In this document: in pieces, positions 16,222-25,039 of the stretch
Layout of the letters: every line of letters starts with the position of its first letter
How positions within the stretch are numbered: the first letter of the stretch is position 1
NCBI RefSeq assembly: GCF_007644035.1
Contig: NZ_VMTV02000464.1
Location: 98,080-162,079 of the forward strand
Length of the DNA: 64,000 nucleotides
Source of the DNA: Vogesella mureinivorans
GTDB taxonomy: Bacteria > Pseudomonadota > Gammaproteobacteria > Burkholderiales > Chromobacteriaceae
Direction of reading: 5' to 3'
The notes under the pieces: model-generated
Database searches by the model: none
Told to the model about the DNA's origin: nothing
The model's input: the letters and a program-made list of their open reading frames with translations, nothing else
Translations under genes and position numbers: made by a program

Positions 16222-18321
16222 TCAGAAGCGGGTTTCCAGGCTGGCGCTCACACTGCGGCCGGCCTGGGCGTAGAAGTCGACAGCGCTGCCGGTGAGGCTT
16301 TTCACGTCGGCCCACTGCCAGTATTTTTTGTCGCCCACGTTGTGCACGGTGGCGCGCAGCGTGGTGTGCTTGGCCAGCTTCAGCCAGCCGCCCACGTCCA
16401 GCGTGGCGTAGCCGGGGGCTTTGAACTGGCTGGCGCTGGCAGCGCGGGTTTTGGCGGCCACCATGGTCAGCAGGGCATCGCTGCCCCATTGCCCCTGCTG
16501 GTAATGCGCGCCGAGCGTGGCTTTCAGCGGATCGATGCTGTTGAGCGGCGTGCCGGTTTTGCGGTTGCTGCCGTGCGCCCAGGCCAGGCTGCCGTCCAGC
16601 TGCAGGGCATGGCTGGCCTGCCAGCCGGCGCGGGCTTCCACGCCGTGGGTTTGTACGCTGTCCAGGTTCTGGTACTGGAAGATGCCGCGTGGCGAGGCGC
16701 TGTCGGCACCCAGCGTGACGGTGTCGATGAAGTGGTTGTAGCGGTTATAGAAGGTGGTAAGTTGGCCGCTGATGCTGCCTTGCTGGTACTTGCTGCCCAG
16801 CTCGATACCACGCGAGGTTTCCGATTTCAGGCTGGCGTTGGGGATGATGCGGTAGCCAGCCTGCGCGTTGTTGAAGGTCATGAACGAGCTATCGAACGGC
16901 GGCGCGCGAAAGCCGGTGCTGAGGTTAGCAAAACCGGTGAGCCCGCTGGCCAGCGGCAGGCTCAGGCCCAGCCGTGGCGACCAGGCGCTGTCTTCAAAGC
17001 GGCTTACCGGCACCGCGCCGCCGCTGCTGGCCTGATAGATGGCGTCGCTTTGCGGCGTCATGGTGTAGCGGTCGTAGCGCAGCGCCGGGGTAAGGGTAAG
17101 GCTGCCCAGGCGGAACTGGTCTTGTACGAACAGCCCCAGGCGCTCGCTGCGGTTATCGGGGAAGGTTTTGCTGCTGGTGGTGGTGCTGCCGCTGGTGCTG
17201 CGGGTCAGGCGGCTGGTCTCTGTGCGGGTGGCTTCCACGCCGGCCAGCACGCGGTGTTCGCCCAGGCGCCATTCCAGCTGGCCGTCCAGCCCGCTGATGT
17301 CCTGGTCGAAGCGGTGGTTTTCGTAGCGGGTGCCGGTGTTGCGTACCTCTACCGCCTTGTCTTCATTGCGCAGTGTTTGCTGGTATAGCTTGAGGTTGGC
17401 CGCAGCCAGGCTACCGTCGCCCTGGTAGCGGTATTCGGCGCTGTAGCGCTGGCGGCGGGTGTCGTCGTCGCTGTCGCGGTCGCGCACGGTATAGCCGGTG
17501 GCGGCGCCACGGGCGCTGAGCAGCTCGGTCTGGCGCTGGCGGTCGAAGCTTTCCACGCCCAGCAGCAGCTGGTGCGGGCCGTCCTGGCCTAGCGCTACCT
17601 TGGCCAGCACGTTGCGGGTGTCGGTGAGCTGCGGGTCGGCCACGGTGCGCTGGCCGCCTTCTATGTCGCGGCTGGCCGGGGTGTCCAGCGCATGCGCGCG
17701 GCGCTGGGTCAGCATCAGCAGCGCGGCGGTGTTGTCGCCAGCGGCGGCCACACTGGCGGTGCTGGCGCTGCCGTGGCGGGCGCCATCGTACGATTGCTTC
17801 AGGCCAAAGTGCAGCGGCTTGTCACGGTCGACGAAGTCGGCGGGCTCGAAGGTGTGCTGGCTGATCACGCCGCCAATGGCGTCGCTACCGAACAGTGCCG
17901 ACGCCGGGCCCTTGATGATGTCGATCTGGCGCAGGGTGTCCGGCTCTACCAGGTCGCGGCCGGAGATGGCGCCGCTGCCGCTCATATAGGCTTCGGGCAG
18001 GCGGGTGCCGTCTACCTGCATCAGGATGCGGTTGGTTTCGATGCCGCGTATGGTTACGCCGGCATTGCCGCGCCGGCCCTGGTCGCCCGGCACCGATACG
18101 CCGGGCTCCTGCGCTAGCAGGCTGTCCAGGTCGCTGGCGTGCTGGCGGTCCAGCTGTTTGCGGCCAACTGCCGAGATATTCGGCGCGGTATCAGCCAGCT
18201 GCTCGCTGATGCGGTTGGCGGTGACCGTGGTGGTTTCCAGCACGGTGGGGGTGTCGGCAAAAACAGGCAGGGCCACTGTCGTCAGACAGATGCCCGCCAG
18301 GGTAATACGATCCTTGGACAC
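16222..18321 (-). CDS. hmuR: TonB-dependent heme/hemoglobin receptor
   Basis: 699 residues with a GTG start at 18321, chosen for AGGAG 8 bp upstream and a signal peptide ending PVFA. A TonB box (TTTVTANR) follows at about residues 30-37, then the plug domain (ALFGSDAIGGVI) and a 22-strand barrel. The heme-receptor hallmark FRAPPF is at about residue 480, and the NPNL-type segment here reads NASLKSE. The protein ends in an aromatic (SLETRF), as outer-membrane proteins do. It imports heme across the outer membrane using TonB energy. Second gene of the Fur-type operon led by hemP. Confidence 0.92.
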   Translation of the reverse strand: MSKDRITLAGICLTTVALPVFADTPTVLETTTVTANRISEQLADTAPNISAVGRKQLDRQHASDLDSLLAQEPGVSVPGDQGRRGNAGVTIRGIETNRILMQVDGTRLPEAYMSGSGAISGRDLVEPDTLRQIDIIKGPASALFGSDAIGGVISQHTFEPADFVDRDKPLHFGLKQSYDGARHGSASTASVAAAGDNTAALLMLTQRRAHALDTPASRDIEGGQRTVADPQLTDTRNVLAKVALGQDGPHQLLLGVESFDRQRQTELLSARGAATGYTVRDRDSDDDTRRQRYSAEYRYQGDGSLAAANLKLYQQTLRNEDKAVEVRNTGTRYENHRFDQDISGLDGQLEWRLGEHRVLAGVEATRTETSRLTRSTSGSTTTSSKTFPDNRSERLGLFVQDQFRLGSLTLTPALRYDRYTMTPQSDAIYQASSGGAVPVSRFEDSAWSPRLGLSLPLASGLTGFANLSTGFRAPPFDSSFMTFNNAQAGYRIIPNASLKSETSRGIELGSKYQQGSISGQLTTFYNRYNHFIDTVTLGADSASPRGIFQYQNLDSVQTHGVEARAGWQASHALQLDGSLAWAHGSNRKTGTPLNSIDPLKATLGAHYQQGQWGSDALLTMVAAKTRAASASQFKAPGYATLDVGGWLKLAKHTTLRATVHNVGDKKYWQWADVKSLTGSAVDFYAQAGRSVSASLETRF

Positions 18322-18387
18322 GGATCTTCTCCTGTATGCGTGGCACCGTGGCTGGCGATGGCTGGCTCGGTGGGGTGGGTTGCGGTG

Positions 18388-18558
18388 TTACTTCACCAGT
18401 ATCAGTTTGTCGTTTTGCGTCAGTTGCAGGCGGTAGTACTCGCCACGGTGGCAGATCAGCAGCTGGCGGTCGCGCGCAAACAGGGTGCGCGTATCCAGTA
18501 CCGTGTAGGGCTGCTTGTCGGCGGCGGTTTGCGGCCGCGGTGCGGGTGCTTGCGTCAT
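18388..18558 (-). CDS. hemP: Small hemin uptake protein HemP
   Basis: 56 residues from ATG 18558, with a strong AAGGAGGTGA site upstream. The C-terminal half LLICHRGEYYRLQLTQNDKL-ILVK matches the HemP/HmuP family, which in related bacteria is needed for full expression of the heme receptor. First gene of the operon, 66 bp before hmuR. A Fur-like site lies just upstream. Confidence 0.9.
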   Translation of the reverse strand: MTQAPAPRPQTAADKQPYTVLDTRTLFARDRQLLICHRGEYYRLQLTQNDKLILVK

Positions 18559-18573
18559 GATGTCACCTCCTTT

Positions 18574-18592
18574 GATGATAATAATTCCTATT
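18574..18592 (-). promoter_or_regulatory. Putative Fur box of the hemP-hmu operon
   Basis: GATGATAATAATTCCTATT matches 13 of 19 positions of the GATAATGATAATCATTATC consensus and lies about 15 bp upstream of the hemP start, overlapping its promoter region. Confidence 0.6.
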
Positions 18593-18734
18593 TGCTTTTG
18601 TGGCAACGGTCGCATGCAGGCACAAAGCTGCCACGTTTTGGCATGGCCAACGCAGCGAAGCCGCGTGTTTGTGGTGGCAGGGCTGGATTGTTGCAATGCG
18701 GTAAACCCGAATTGACGGCATTTGCGCGGGTTAT

Positions 18735-18758
18735 TGATAATATTGATAACTATTATCA
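18735..18758 (+). promoter_or_regulatory. Fur box upstream of the siderophore receptor
   Basis: TGATAATATTGATAAC followed by TATTATCA; the 19-mer at 18739-18757 matches 15 of 19 consensus positions. It lies 12 bp before the receptor ATG, so iron-bound Fur would block transcription or initiation. Confidence 0.85.
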
Positions 18759-18770
18759 ACAAGGAAAATC

Positions 18771-20852
18771 ATGTCTTTGCCCCGTCAGGTTTGTGTTCCC
18801 GTGCTGCTGCTGGCCCCGTTGGCGGCACTGGCTGCCGATGAAGCCACGCTGGACACCGTTACCGTCACGGCCAGCCCGGCTGCCGCTACCGATGGCTACC
18901 AGCCCGGCCGCAGTGCCGTGGCCGGCCGCGAGCAGGATGTGCTGGCCATTCCGCGTGCGGTGCAGCAGGTCAGTGCCCAGCAAATCCGCGATAAGCAGGC
19001 GCAAAGCCTGGCCGACGTAGTGACTAGCGTGAGCGGCGTACAGGAAACCAATACCCTGGCTGGTTTGCAGGACAGTTTTACCCGGCGCGGTTTTGGCGAG
19101 CGCAACGACGGCAGCGTGCTGCGTGATGGTGCGCGCTCTTTCCTGATGAAGAATTTCGATGCCACTACCGAGTCGGTAGAGGTACTCAAAGGGCCCGCAT
19201 CCTTGCTGTACGGTATCCAGGAGCCGGGCGGCGTGATCAACGTCATCAGCAAAAAGCCGCAGTTCACCCGGCAGGGCAGCATCAGCGTGCAGGCCAGCAG
19301 CTTTGGCGGCACCGACAGCACGCTGGACCTGACCGGCCCGCTAGGCGAGGGCAACCTGGCCTACCGGCTAGTGGCCCAGTACCAGGACAACGACTACTGG
19401 CGCAATTTCGGCAGCATCCGCCGCAGCATGGTGGCGCCATCGCTGCTGTGGGACGACGGCGATAACCGCCTGTTGCTGGCTTACCAGTACACCGATTTCC
19501 TGCAGCCATGGGACCGCGGCACTGTCTTCAGCGGTGGCCAGGCTATCCGGGTGGCGCGCGAAACCCGGCTGGGCGACGTGCTGGACCAGGCCGAAGGCAC
19601 CACCCAGTCGGCCAGCGCGGTATACACCCGCCAGCTGGACGAGCGCTGGCAGTGGAGAACGCAGCTGTCGTGGAGCGACATCCAGTACAGCAACTACGAG
19701 ACGCGCGTTACCGCCTTCAATGCCGGCACCGGTGCGCTGACCCGCCGTCTGGATGGCAATGTGGTGCACAACCGCCAGGCCGGGCTCAGTAGCCAGCTCT
19801 ACGGCGATATCACGCTGTGGGGCCAGACGCATAATCTGACAGCCGGCATCGATCTGACCCGCTCGCAGGAGGCGCGCGAGAATACCTATCGCGGCAATGC
19901 CGGCAGCCAGACGCAGCTCAATGCGTACACGCCGGTTTACGGCCGGGTATCGCTGGCCAATACGGCACTGAGCACCAGCGTGAGCGATAACCGCAGCGAC
20001 ATCGACACCCGATCGCTGCTGCTGATGGACGACTGGGCGCTGACGCCACGGCTGAGCACCAGCGTGGGGCTGCGCTACCAGCACTACCACCAGGAAGACG
20101 GCGTGGGCCGCCCGTACGCGGTGACCTCGCGCGCCAGTGGCAGCACCAGCCTGCCGCAGCTGGCCGTGCTGTACAAGCTGACTCCGTCGCTGTCGGCGTA
20201 TGGCAGCTACAGCGAATCGTTCGAGCCCAATGCCGCCAGCGACAGCAGCAGCTTTGCCCCGGAAACCGGCCAGGCCTACGAGGCGGGGCTGAAATGGGGT
20301 GGTGCCGGGCTGGGTGCCACGCTGGCCGTGTTCGACATGCAAAAGCGCAACGTACTGGTAACCGAAAACAACGTGAGCAGCGCCATCGGTAAGGTGCGCT
20401 CGCAAGGCGTGGAGCTGGATGTGTCCGGTGCGCTCAGCCGCCGCTTATCCGCCGCGCTGGCGCTGGCCTACACCGATGCCGTGGTGAAGGAGGATGCCGC
20501 AGCCTACGTAGGCAAGCAGCTGTACAACGTGGCCCGCCATAGTGGCAGCGCCTCGTTGGCCTACGATCTGGGGGTGGACAGTTTCGGTAACGCCTGGCGT
20601 ACCGGCGGCGGCGTGCGCTACGTCGGCGAGCGTCAGGGCGACCGCGCCAACAGTTTCACCCTGCCGGCCTACACCGTGGCCGACCTGTTTGTCGGCTGGC
20701 AAACCCGCTTGCAGGGGCGCAAGCTGGACATTCAGGCCAACCTGAAAAACGTGTTCGACAAGACCTACTACACCTCCACTGCCGGCAGCAACCTCACCGT
20801 CCGGGTGGGCGATCCGCGCGAGCTGCTGGTGAAGGCGTCGCTGGCGTTCTGA
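18771..20852 (+). CDS. TonB-dependent siderophore receptor
   Basis: 693 residues; ATG 18771 with AAGGAAAA upstream. A Sec signal peptide ends at LAALAA; the TonB box is DTVTVTAS. Plug: SVSGVQETNT, FTRRGFGERNDGSVLRDGAR, VEVLKGPASLLYGIQEPGGV, as in FhuA/FoxA/FpvA-type receptors (hydroxamate or mixed siderophores). The barrel ends with a terminal aromatic (VKASLAF). It takes up ferric siderophore across the outer membrane; the ligand cannot be read. Divergent from hemP, both under Fur-like sites. No siderophore synthesis genes here, so it may use xenosiderophores. Confidence 0.92.
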   Translation: MSLPRQVCVPVLLLAPLAALAADEATLDTVTVTASPAAATDGYQPGRSAVAGREQDVLAIPRAVQQVSAQQIRDKQAQSLADVVTSVSGVQETNTLAGLQDSFTRRGFGERNDGSVLRDGARSFLMKNFDATTESVEVLKGPASLLYGIQEPGGVINVISKKPQFTRQGSISVQASSFGGTDSTLDLTGPLGEGNLAYRLVAQYQDNDYWRNFGSIRRSMVAPSLLWDDGDNRLLLAYQYTDFLQPWDRGTVFSGGQAIRVARETRLGDVLDQAEGTTQSASAVYTRQLDERWQWRTQLSWSDIQYSNYETRVTAFNAGTGALTRRLDGNVVHNRQAGLSSQLYGDITLWGQTHNLTAGIDLTRSQEARENTYRGNAGSQTQLNAYTPVYGRVSLANTALSTSVSDNRSDIDTRSLLLMDDWALTPRLSTSVGLRYQHYHQEDGVGRPYAVTSRASGSTSLPQLAVLYKLTPSLSAYGSYSESFEPNAASDSSSFAPETGQAYEAGLKWGGAGLGATLAVFDMQKRNVLVTENNVSSAIGKVRSQGVELDVSGALSRRLSAALALAYTDAVVKEDAAAYVGKQLYNVARHSGSASLAYDLGVDSFGNAWRTGGGVRYVGERQGDRANSFTLPAYTVADLFVGWQTRLQGRKLDIQANLKNVFDKTYYTSTAGSNLTVRVGDPRELLVKASLAF

Positions 20853-20872
20853 GGTAGCAACACACCATAAAG

Positions 20873-20908
20873 AAACCGCCCGTCCGGCAGCGCCGGCGGG
20901 CGGTTTTT
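20873..20908 (+). terminator. Intrinsic terminator of the siderophore receptor gene
   Basis: AAACCGCCCG (20873-20882) pairs with CGGGCGGTTT and is followed by T5 (to 20908). One GCGGCCAAC word lies at 20932-20940, just beyond. Confidence 0.85.
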
Positions 20909-20941
20909 GATGGAGTCGGACGCGGTGCCCTGCGGCCAACC

Positions 20942-22141
20942 TTACCAGTTGCTTTCGCGCTCTGGCGTGGCGGTAATCTGGTGGATGGACAGGTCGGCGC
21001 CATTGAACTCTTCTTCTTCCGACAAACGAATGCCCACGGTTTTCTTCAGCACGCCGTACACGATATAGCCACCGCCAAAGCCCACGGCCACGCCGCCAGC
21101 GGTGCCGGCCAGCTGCGACAGTAGCGTCACGCCGCCGGCTCCGCCCAGCGCTTCCAGGCCAAAGATACCGGCAGCAATGCCGCCCCATGCGCCGCACAGG
21201 CCGTGCAGCGGCCATACGCCCAGTACGTCGTCGATCTTCCAGCGGTTTTGTGTGAGGGTGAACAGCCACACAAACATGGCACCGGCCACGCCACCTACGA
21301 CCAGTGCGCCAATCGGGTGCATGATGTCGGAGCCGGCGCATACGGCCACCAGGCCGGCCAGTGGGCCGTTATGGATAAAGCCCGGGTCGTTCTTGCCCAG
21401 CCACATCGCGGTCAGCGTGCCGCCTACCATGGCCATCAGCGAGTTCATCGCTACCAGGCCCGAGATACCGGCTACTTTTTGCGCGCTCATCACGTTAAAG
21501 CCGAACCAGCCCACAATCAGGATCCACGCGCCCAGCGCCAGGAAGGGGATGGACGACGGCGGGTGGGCGGCTACGCGGCCTTCCTTGGTGTAGCGGCCAC
21601 GGCGTGCGCCCAGGTGCAGTACGGCAGCCAGGCCGATCCAGCCGCCTACGGCGTGTACCACCACCGAGCCGGCAAAATCGTGAAACGGTGCGCCCAGGTT
21701 GGCCGCCAGCCAGTCTTGTACGCCAAAGTGGCCGTTCCAGGCAATGCCTTCAAAAAACGGGTACACCAGGCCCACCAGCAGGAAGGTTGCAGCCGACTGC
21801 GGGTGGAATTTGGCGCGCTCGGCAATACCGCCAGACACGATGGCGGGGATGGCGGCGGCGAAGGTCAGCAGGAAGAAAAACTTCACCAGCTCGTAGCCGT
21901 TGGCTTGGCTGATGTGCTGTACATCGGCCAGAAAGTTCACGCCGTAGGCGATGCTGTAGCCGATGAAAAAGTAGGCAATGGTAGAGACGGCAAAGTCGGT
22001 CAGGATCTTGACCAGTGCATTGACCTGGTTTTTCTTGCGCACGGTGCCCAGCTCCAGAAAGGCAAAGCCGGCGTGCATGGCCAGGATCATCACGGCGCCC
22101 AGCAGCAGAAACAGTACGTCGTTAGGGGTAGTGGCAGGCAT
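20942..22141 (-). CDS. amtB: Ammonium transporter
   Basis: 399 residues, with the first membrane segment at the N terminus (MPATTPNDVLFLLLGAVMIL) and no signal peptide. About 11 helices with Amt hallmarks: FLELGTVRKKNQVNALVKIL, DFAGSVVVHAVGGWIGLAAV (first pore His) and PLHGLCGAWGGIAAG (second pore His). It conducts ammonium/ammonia across the inner membrane. Unlike many relatives it has no glnK next to it. A sigma-54 promoter and an NtrC-like dyad upstream indicate induction under nitrogen limitation. Confidence 0.93.
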   Translation of the reverse strand: MPATTPNDVLFLLLGAVMILAMHAGFAFLELGTVRKKNQVNALVKILTDFAVSTIAYFFIGYSIAYGVNFLADVQHISQANGYELVKFFFLLTFAAAIPAIVSGGIAERAKFHPQSAATFLLVGLVYPFFEGIAWNGHFGVQDWLAANLGAPFHDFAGSVVVHAVGGWIGLAAVLHLGARRGRYTKEGRVAAHPPSSIPFLALGAWILIVGWFGFNVMSAQKVAGISGLVAMNSLMAMVGGTLTAMWLGKNDPGFIHNGPLAGLVAVCAGSDIMHPIGALVVGGVAGAMFVWLFTLTQNRWKIDDVLGVWPLHGLCGAWGGIAAGIFGLEALGGAGGVTLLSQLAGTAGGVAVGFGGGYIVYGVLKKTVGIRLSEEEEFNGADLSIHQITATPERESNW

Positions 22142-22176
22142 CTCTTGCTCCCTGATGGATATTATGGTGCAGAGTG

Positions 22177-22193
22177 AGCAATAACAGTGCCAG
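22177..22193 (-). promoter_or_regulatory. Sigma-54 promoter of amtB
   Basis: The minus strand reads CTGGCACTGTTATTGCT, an essentially perfect TGGCAC-N5-TTGC element, 36 bp before the amtB start codon. Confidence 0.88.
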
Positions 22194-22309
22194 ATGACCG
22201 TTTTAGGTGCGCAGCAGTAAAGAAGCCAGTGTGGTTAGCTGGCTATGCGTTTGGCGTGATGGGCTTTGGTGCAATTCGGCTGCAAGTGTTTGGTGCAGAT
22301 ACCTTTTTA

Positions 22310-22326
22310 TGCACCGTTATTGTGCT
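22310..22326. promoter_or_regulatory. Putative NtrC-binding dyad upstream of amtB
   Basis: TGCACCGTTATTGTGCT fits GCAC-(N7)-GTGC dyads recognised by NtrC, about 120 bp upstream of the sigma-54 promoter, the usual enhancer distance. Further GGTGCA/TGCACC half-sites occur at about 22291 and 22331. Confidence 0.6.
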
Positions 22327-22357
22327 GGTGTGCACCGGTATGGTTGGCCGTAGCAGG

Positions 22358-22981
22358 CTAGCTTTGCCCCTGGTAGCCGGGCCAGCGTTGCAAGCTAACG
22401 CGCTGGGCCGGCTGGCCAGCGTACTGCAGCTTGCAGTCCAGCGGCGTGGGTGCGCTGATGGCCAGCAGCAGGCCCTGTTCCGGTAGCGCCAAGTGGGCGG
22501 CGTAGTGGTCTAGCTGGTGGATATGGCGGGTTTCTGCGGGTGTTTCCCAGCGGCGGCCGTGGTATTTGCCCAGCGCCTCTTTCAGTGTCCATACCGCCCA
22601 GAATGGTTCGCCGGGCAAGGTAATGACTGGCTGTGCGGCCAACCATGCCGACTCATCTGCAGCCAGCAGCTCGCCCAGTGCGGCGGGCGCGGGGGCCGTG
22701 GTTTGCTCCAGGTCCAGGCCCAGCGGGCGGCATACCGATACCGCCGCGGCGACCCACGGCCCGCTATGGCTGATGGACAGGCCCAATGGGGCGGGGGCGC
22801 CTTCCAGCAGCAGACAGGGTGGCTTATCGCTATCCATGGCGAAGTGGCGCAGCGGCAGCGACATCAGCTGCGAGGCAGCCTGTAGCGCCAGCTGGCGGCC
22901 CAGGCTTTTCAGGGCTTCGCGCTGTGCCTGCGTATCGTCTGGCAGCGCTGGCAGTCGGTCCAGCAGGATCAGGGTATTCAT
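22358..22981 (-). CDS. 4'-phosphopantetheinyl transferase (Sfp/AcpT type)
   Basis: 207 residues. Signature elements: LGLSISHSGPWVAAAVS, PLGLDLEQ (metal-binding Asp/Glu) and FWAVWTLKEALGKYHGR (W..KEA..K motif). It moves phosphopantetheine from CoA to a conserved serine of carrier proteins. No polyketide or peptide synthetase gene is near; it may serve fatty-acid ACP or distant secondary-metabolite carriers. The 216-bp gap to amtB holds only amtB control sites and one near-copy of the GGTTGGCCG word. Confidence 0.85.
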   Translation of the reverse strand: MNTLILLDRLPALPDDTQAQREALKSLGRQLALQAASQLMSLPLRHFAMDSDKPPCLLLEGAPAPLGLSISHSGPWVAAAVSVCRPLGLDLEQTTAPAPAALGELLAADESAWLAAQPVITLPGEPFWAVWTLKEALGKYHGRRWETPAETRHIHQLDHYAAHLALPEQGLLLAISAPTPLDCKLQYAGQPAQRVSLQRWPGYQGQS

Positions 22982-23055
22982 TGCGGGTGGGTGGATACGG
23001 TTGTCATGGTCGGCAGCTTAGCAGGAAGCACGGATAAGTCACGTAACAATGCGCC

Positions 23056-23550
23056 CTAGCTATCCAGATTCAGTAGCCAGCTTTCCTTGACTTCTTCCAT
23101 CACCACATAGCTGCGCGATTCGTTGGCCTGCGGCAGTTTCAGCAGGATATCGCCCAGGATCTTGCGGTACATGGACATGTCCGGCAGGCGCACCTTTAAT
23201 AAATAGTCGTACTCACCGGATACCAGGTGGCACTCCATGATGTCCGGCAGCTTTTGTACCTCGCGGCGAAAGGCGTCGAAGATATCGCCGGACTTGGCCG
23301 ACAGCTTGATCTCCACAAATACCAGCAGGCTGGCACCTAGCGCTTGCGGGTTCAGGCGCGCGTGGTAGCCCTCGATCACGCCCTCGCGCTCTAGCCGGCG
23401 CACGCGTTCGGTACACGGCGTGGTGGACAGGCCGACTTTTTCCGCCAGCTCGGTCATGGCAATGCGGGCGTTGGCCTGCAAGTGCTGCAGGATTTTGATG
23501 TCCAGTTTGTCCAGCTGGCGCGTTTTGTCCATGGTGCGTTGCGGTTTCAC
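23056..23550 (-). CDS. lrp: Leucine-responsive regulator, Lrp/AsnC family
   Basis: 164 residues if started at GTG 23550 (AAGG about 8 bp upstream); ATG 23532 is the alternative. Very close to E. coli Lrp in text: winged-helix part LSTTPCTERVRRLEREGVIE and ligand-binding RAM part SLLVFVEIKLSAKSGDIFDA, MECHLVSGEYDYLLKVRLPD, RSYVVMEEVKES. Divergent from dadA across 174 bp, which suggests it controls the D-alanine catabolic operon as DadR/Lrp does in other proteobacteria. Confidence 0.9.
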   Translation of the reverse strand: MKPQRTMDKTRQLDKLDIKILQHLQANARIAMTELAEKVGLSTTPCTERVRRLEREGVIEGYHARLNPQALGASLLVFVEIKLSAKSGDIFDAFRREVQKLPDIMECHLVSGEYDYLLKVRLPDMSMYRKILGDILLKLPQANESRSYVVMEEVKESWLLNLDS

Positions 23551-23724
23551 TATTTATGCCTTTTTTTGCAGTGGTATCAACTGGCTGTTTATTAAATATA
23601 AGTGAAAAAAACTGCGTTTTAATCAATATACTACGCAAATTCACTGAGCGGCAAAAGCCGCCGATTGCACACACAACAGGACAGCCGCGCTGTCCTGTTT
23701 CAACAGGGTAGCCTGGAGGTAAAC

Positions 23725-25032
23725 ATGAAAGTCATCGTTCTTGGTGGTGGGGTTATCGGTATTTCCACGGCATGGTATCTGGCCAAATCCGGCGTTGACG
23801 TGACCGTGGTGGAGCGTCAGCCCGGCCCGGCGCTGGAAACCAGCTTTGCCAATGCCGGCCAGATCTCCCCAGGCTACGCCGCACCGTGGGCTGCGCCTGG
23901 CATCCCGGCCAAAGCGATGAAATGGCTGTTCCAGAAGCACGCCCCGCTGGCTATCCGCGTGGACGGCAGCACCTACCAGTGGGAATGGATGGCGCGCATG
24001 TTCGCCAACTGCAACCCGCAGGCATACAACGTGAACAAAGGCCGCATGATGCGCCTGGCCGAGTACAGCCGCGACAAGATCCGCGAGCTGAAAGCCGAAA
24101 CCGGCCTGGGCTTTGAAGGCCGCGAAGGCGGCACGCTGCAGCTGTTCCGCAGCCAGCAGCAGGTGGATGCCATGGGCAAGGACATCGAAGTGCTGAAAGA
24201 GTGCGGCGTGGCCTACGAAGTGCTGGACGCCGACGGCTGCGCCCGCATCGAGCCGGCACTGAAAAAGACCAAGCACAAGCTGAAAGGCGGCCTGCGCCTG
24301 CCGAACGACGATACCGGCGACTGCCAGATGTTCACCACCCGCCTGGCCGAGATGTGCGCCGGCCTGGGCGTGAAGTTCCTGTGGGGCAAGAGCATCGACA
24401 GCATCCAGACCTACGGCGATAAAGTCACCGGCGTGGTGGTGGAAGGTGAGCTGCTGAGCGCTGATCACTATGTTATCGCCACCGGCAGCTACTCGCGCGA
24501 GATGGTCAAGGCCATTGGTATCGACATTCCGGTGTACCCGGTAAAAGGCTACTCGCTGACCGTGCCCATCACCAATGCCAAAGGCGCGCCGGTTTCCACC
24601 GTGCTGGACGAGACCTACAAGATCGCCATCACCCGCTTTGACAACCGCATCCGCGTCGGCGGCATGGCCGAGCTGGCCGGTTTCGACCTGAGCCTGAACC
24701 CGAAACGCCGCGCCACGCTGGAAATGGTGGTCACCGACCTGTACCCGGACGGCGGCGACGTATCGCGTGCCGAGTTCTGGACCGGCCTGCGCCCGATGAC
24801 CCCGGACGGCACGCCGATTATCGGCGGCACCCGCTACAGCAACCTGTCGCTGAACACCGGCCACGGCACGCTGGGCTGGACGATGTGCGCCGGTTCCGGC
24901 AAGGTGCTGGCCGACCTGATCACCGGCACGCAGCCGGAAATCCTGGTAGACGGCCTGTCGATGCAGCGTTACGCCAAACAAGGCGAAACCCTGGTGGTGC
25001 CGATGTTCCAGCCTGCTGCGGCCAAAGCCTGA
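23725..25032 (+). CDS. dadA: D-amino acid dehydrogenase small subunit
   Basis: 435 residues (E. coli 432); ATG 23725 behind TGGAGGT. The N-terminal dinucleotide fold is [20 protein letters not shown], followed by [20 protein letters not shown] and, near the C terminus, [20 protein letters not shown]. It oxidises D-alanine and other D-amino acids to keto acids, passing electrons to the membrane quinone pool. Forms an operon with dadX 7 bp downstream and is divergent from lrp. Confidence 0.94.
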   Translation: MKVIVLGGGVIGISTAWYLAKSGVDVTVVERQPGPALETSFANAGQISPGYAAPWAAPGIPAKAMKWLFQKHAPLAIRVDGSTYQWEWMARMFANCNPQAYNVNKGRMMRLAEYSRDKIRELKAETGLGFEGREGGTLQLFRSQQQVDAMGKDIEVLKECGVAYEVLDADGCARIEPALKKTKHKLKGGLRLPNDDTGDCQMFTTRLAEMCAGLGVKFLWGKSIDSIQTYGDKVTGVVVEGELLSADHYVIATGSYSREMVKAIGIDIPVYPVKGYSLTVPITNAKGAPVSTVLDETYKIAITRFDNRIRVGGMAELAGFDLSLNPKRRATLEMVVTDLYPDGGDVSRAEFWTGLRPMTPDGTPIIGGTRYSNLSLNTGHGTLGWTMCAGSGKVLADLITGTQPEILVDGLSMQRYAKQGETLVVPMFQPAAAKA

Positions 25033-25039
25033 GACTGCC

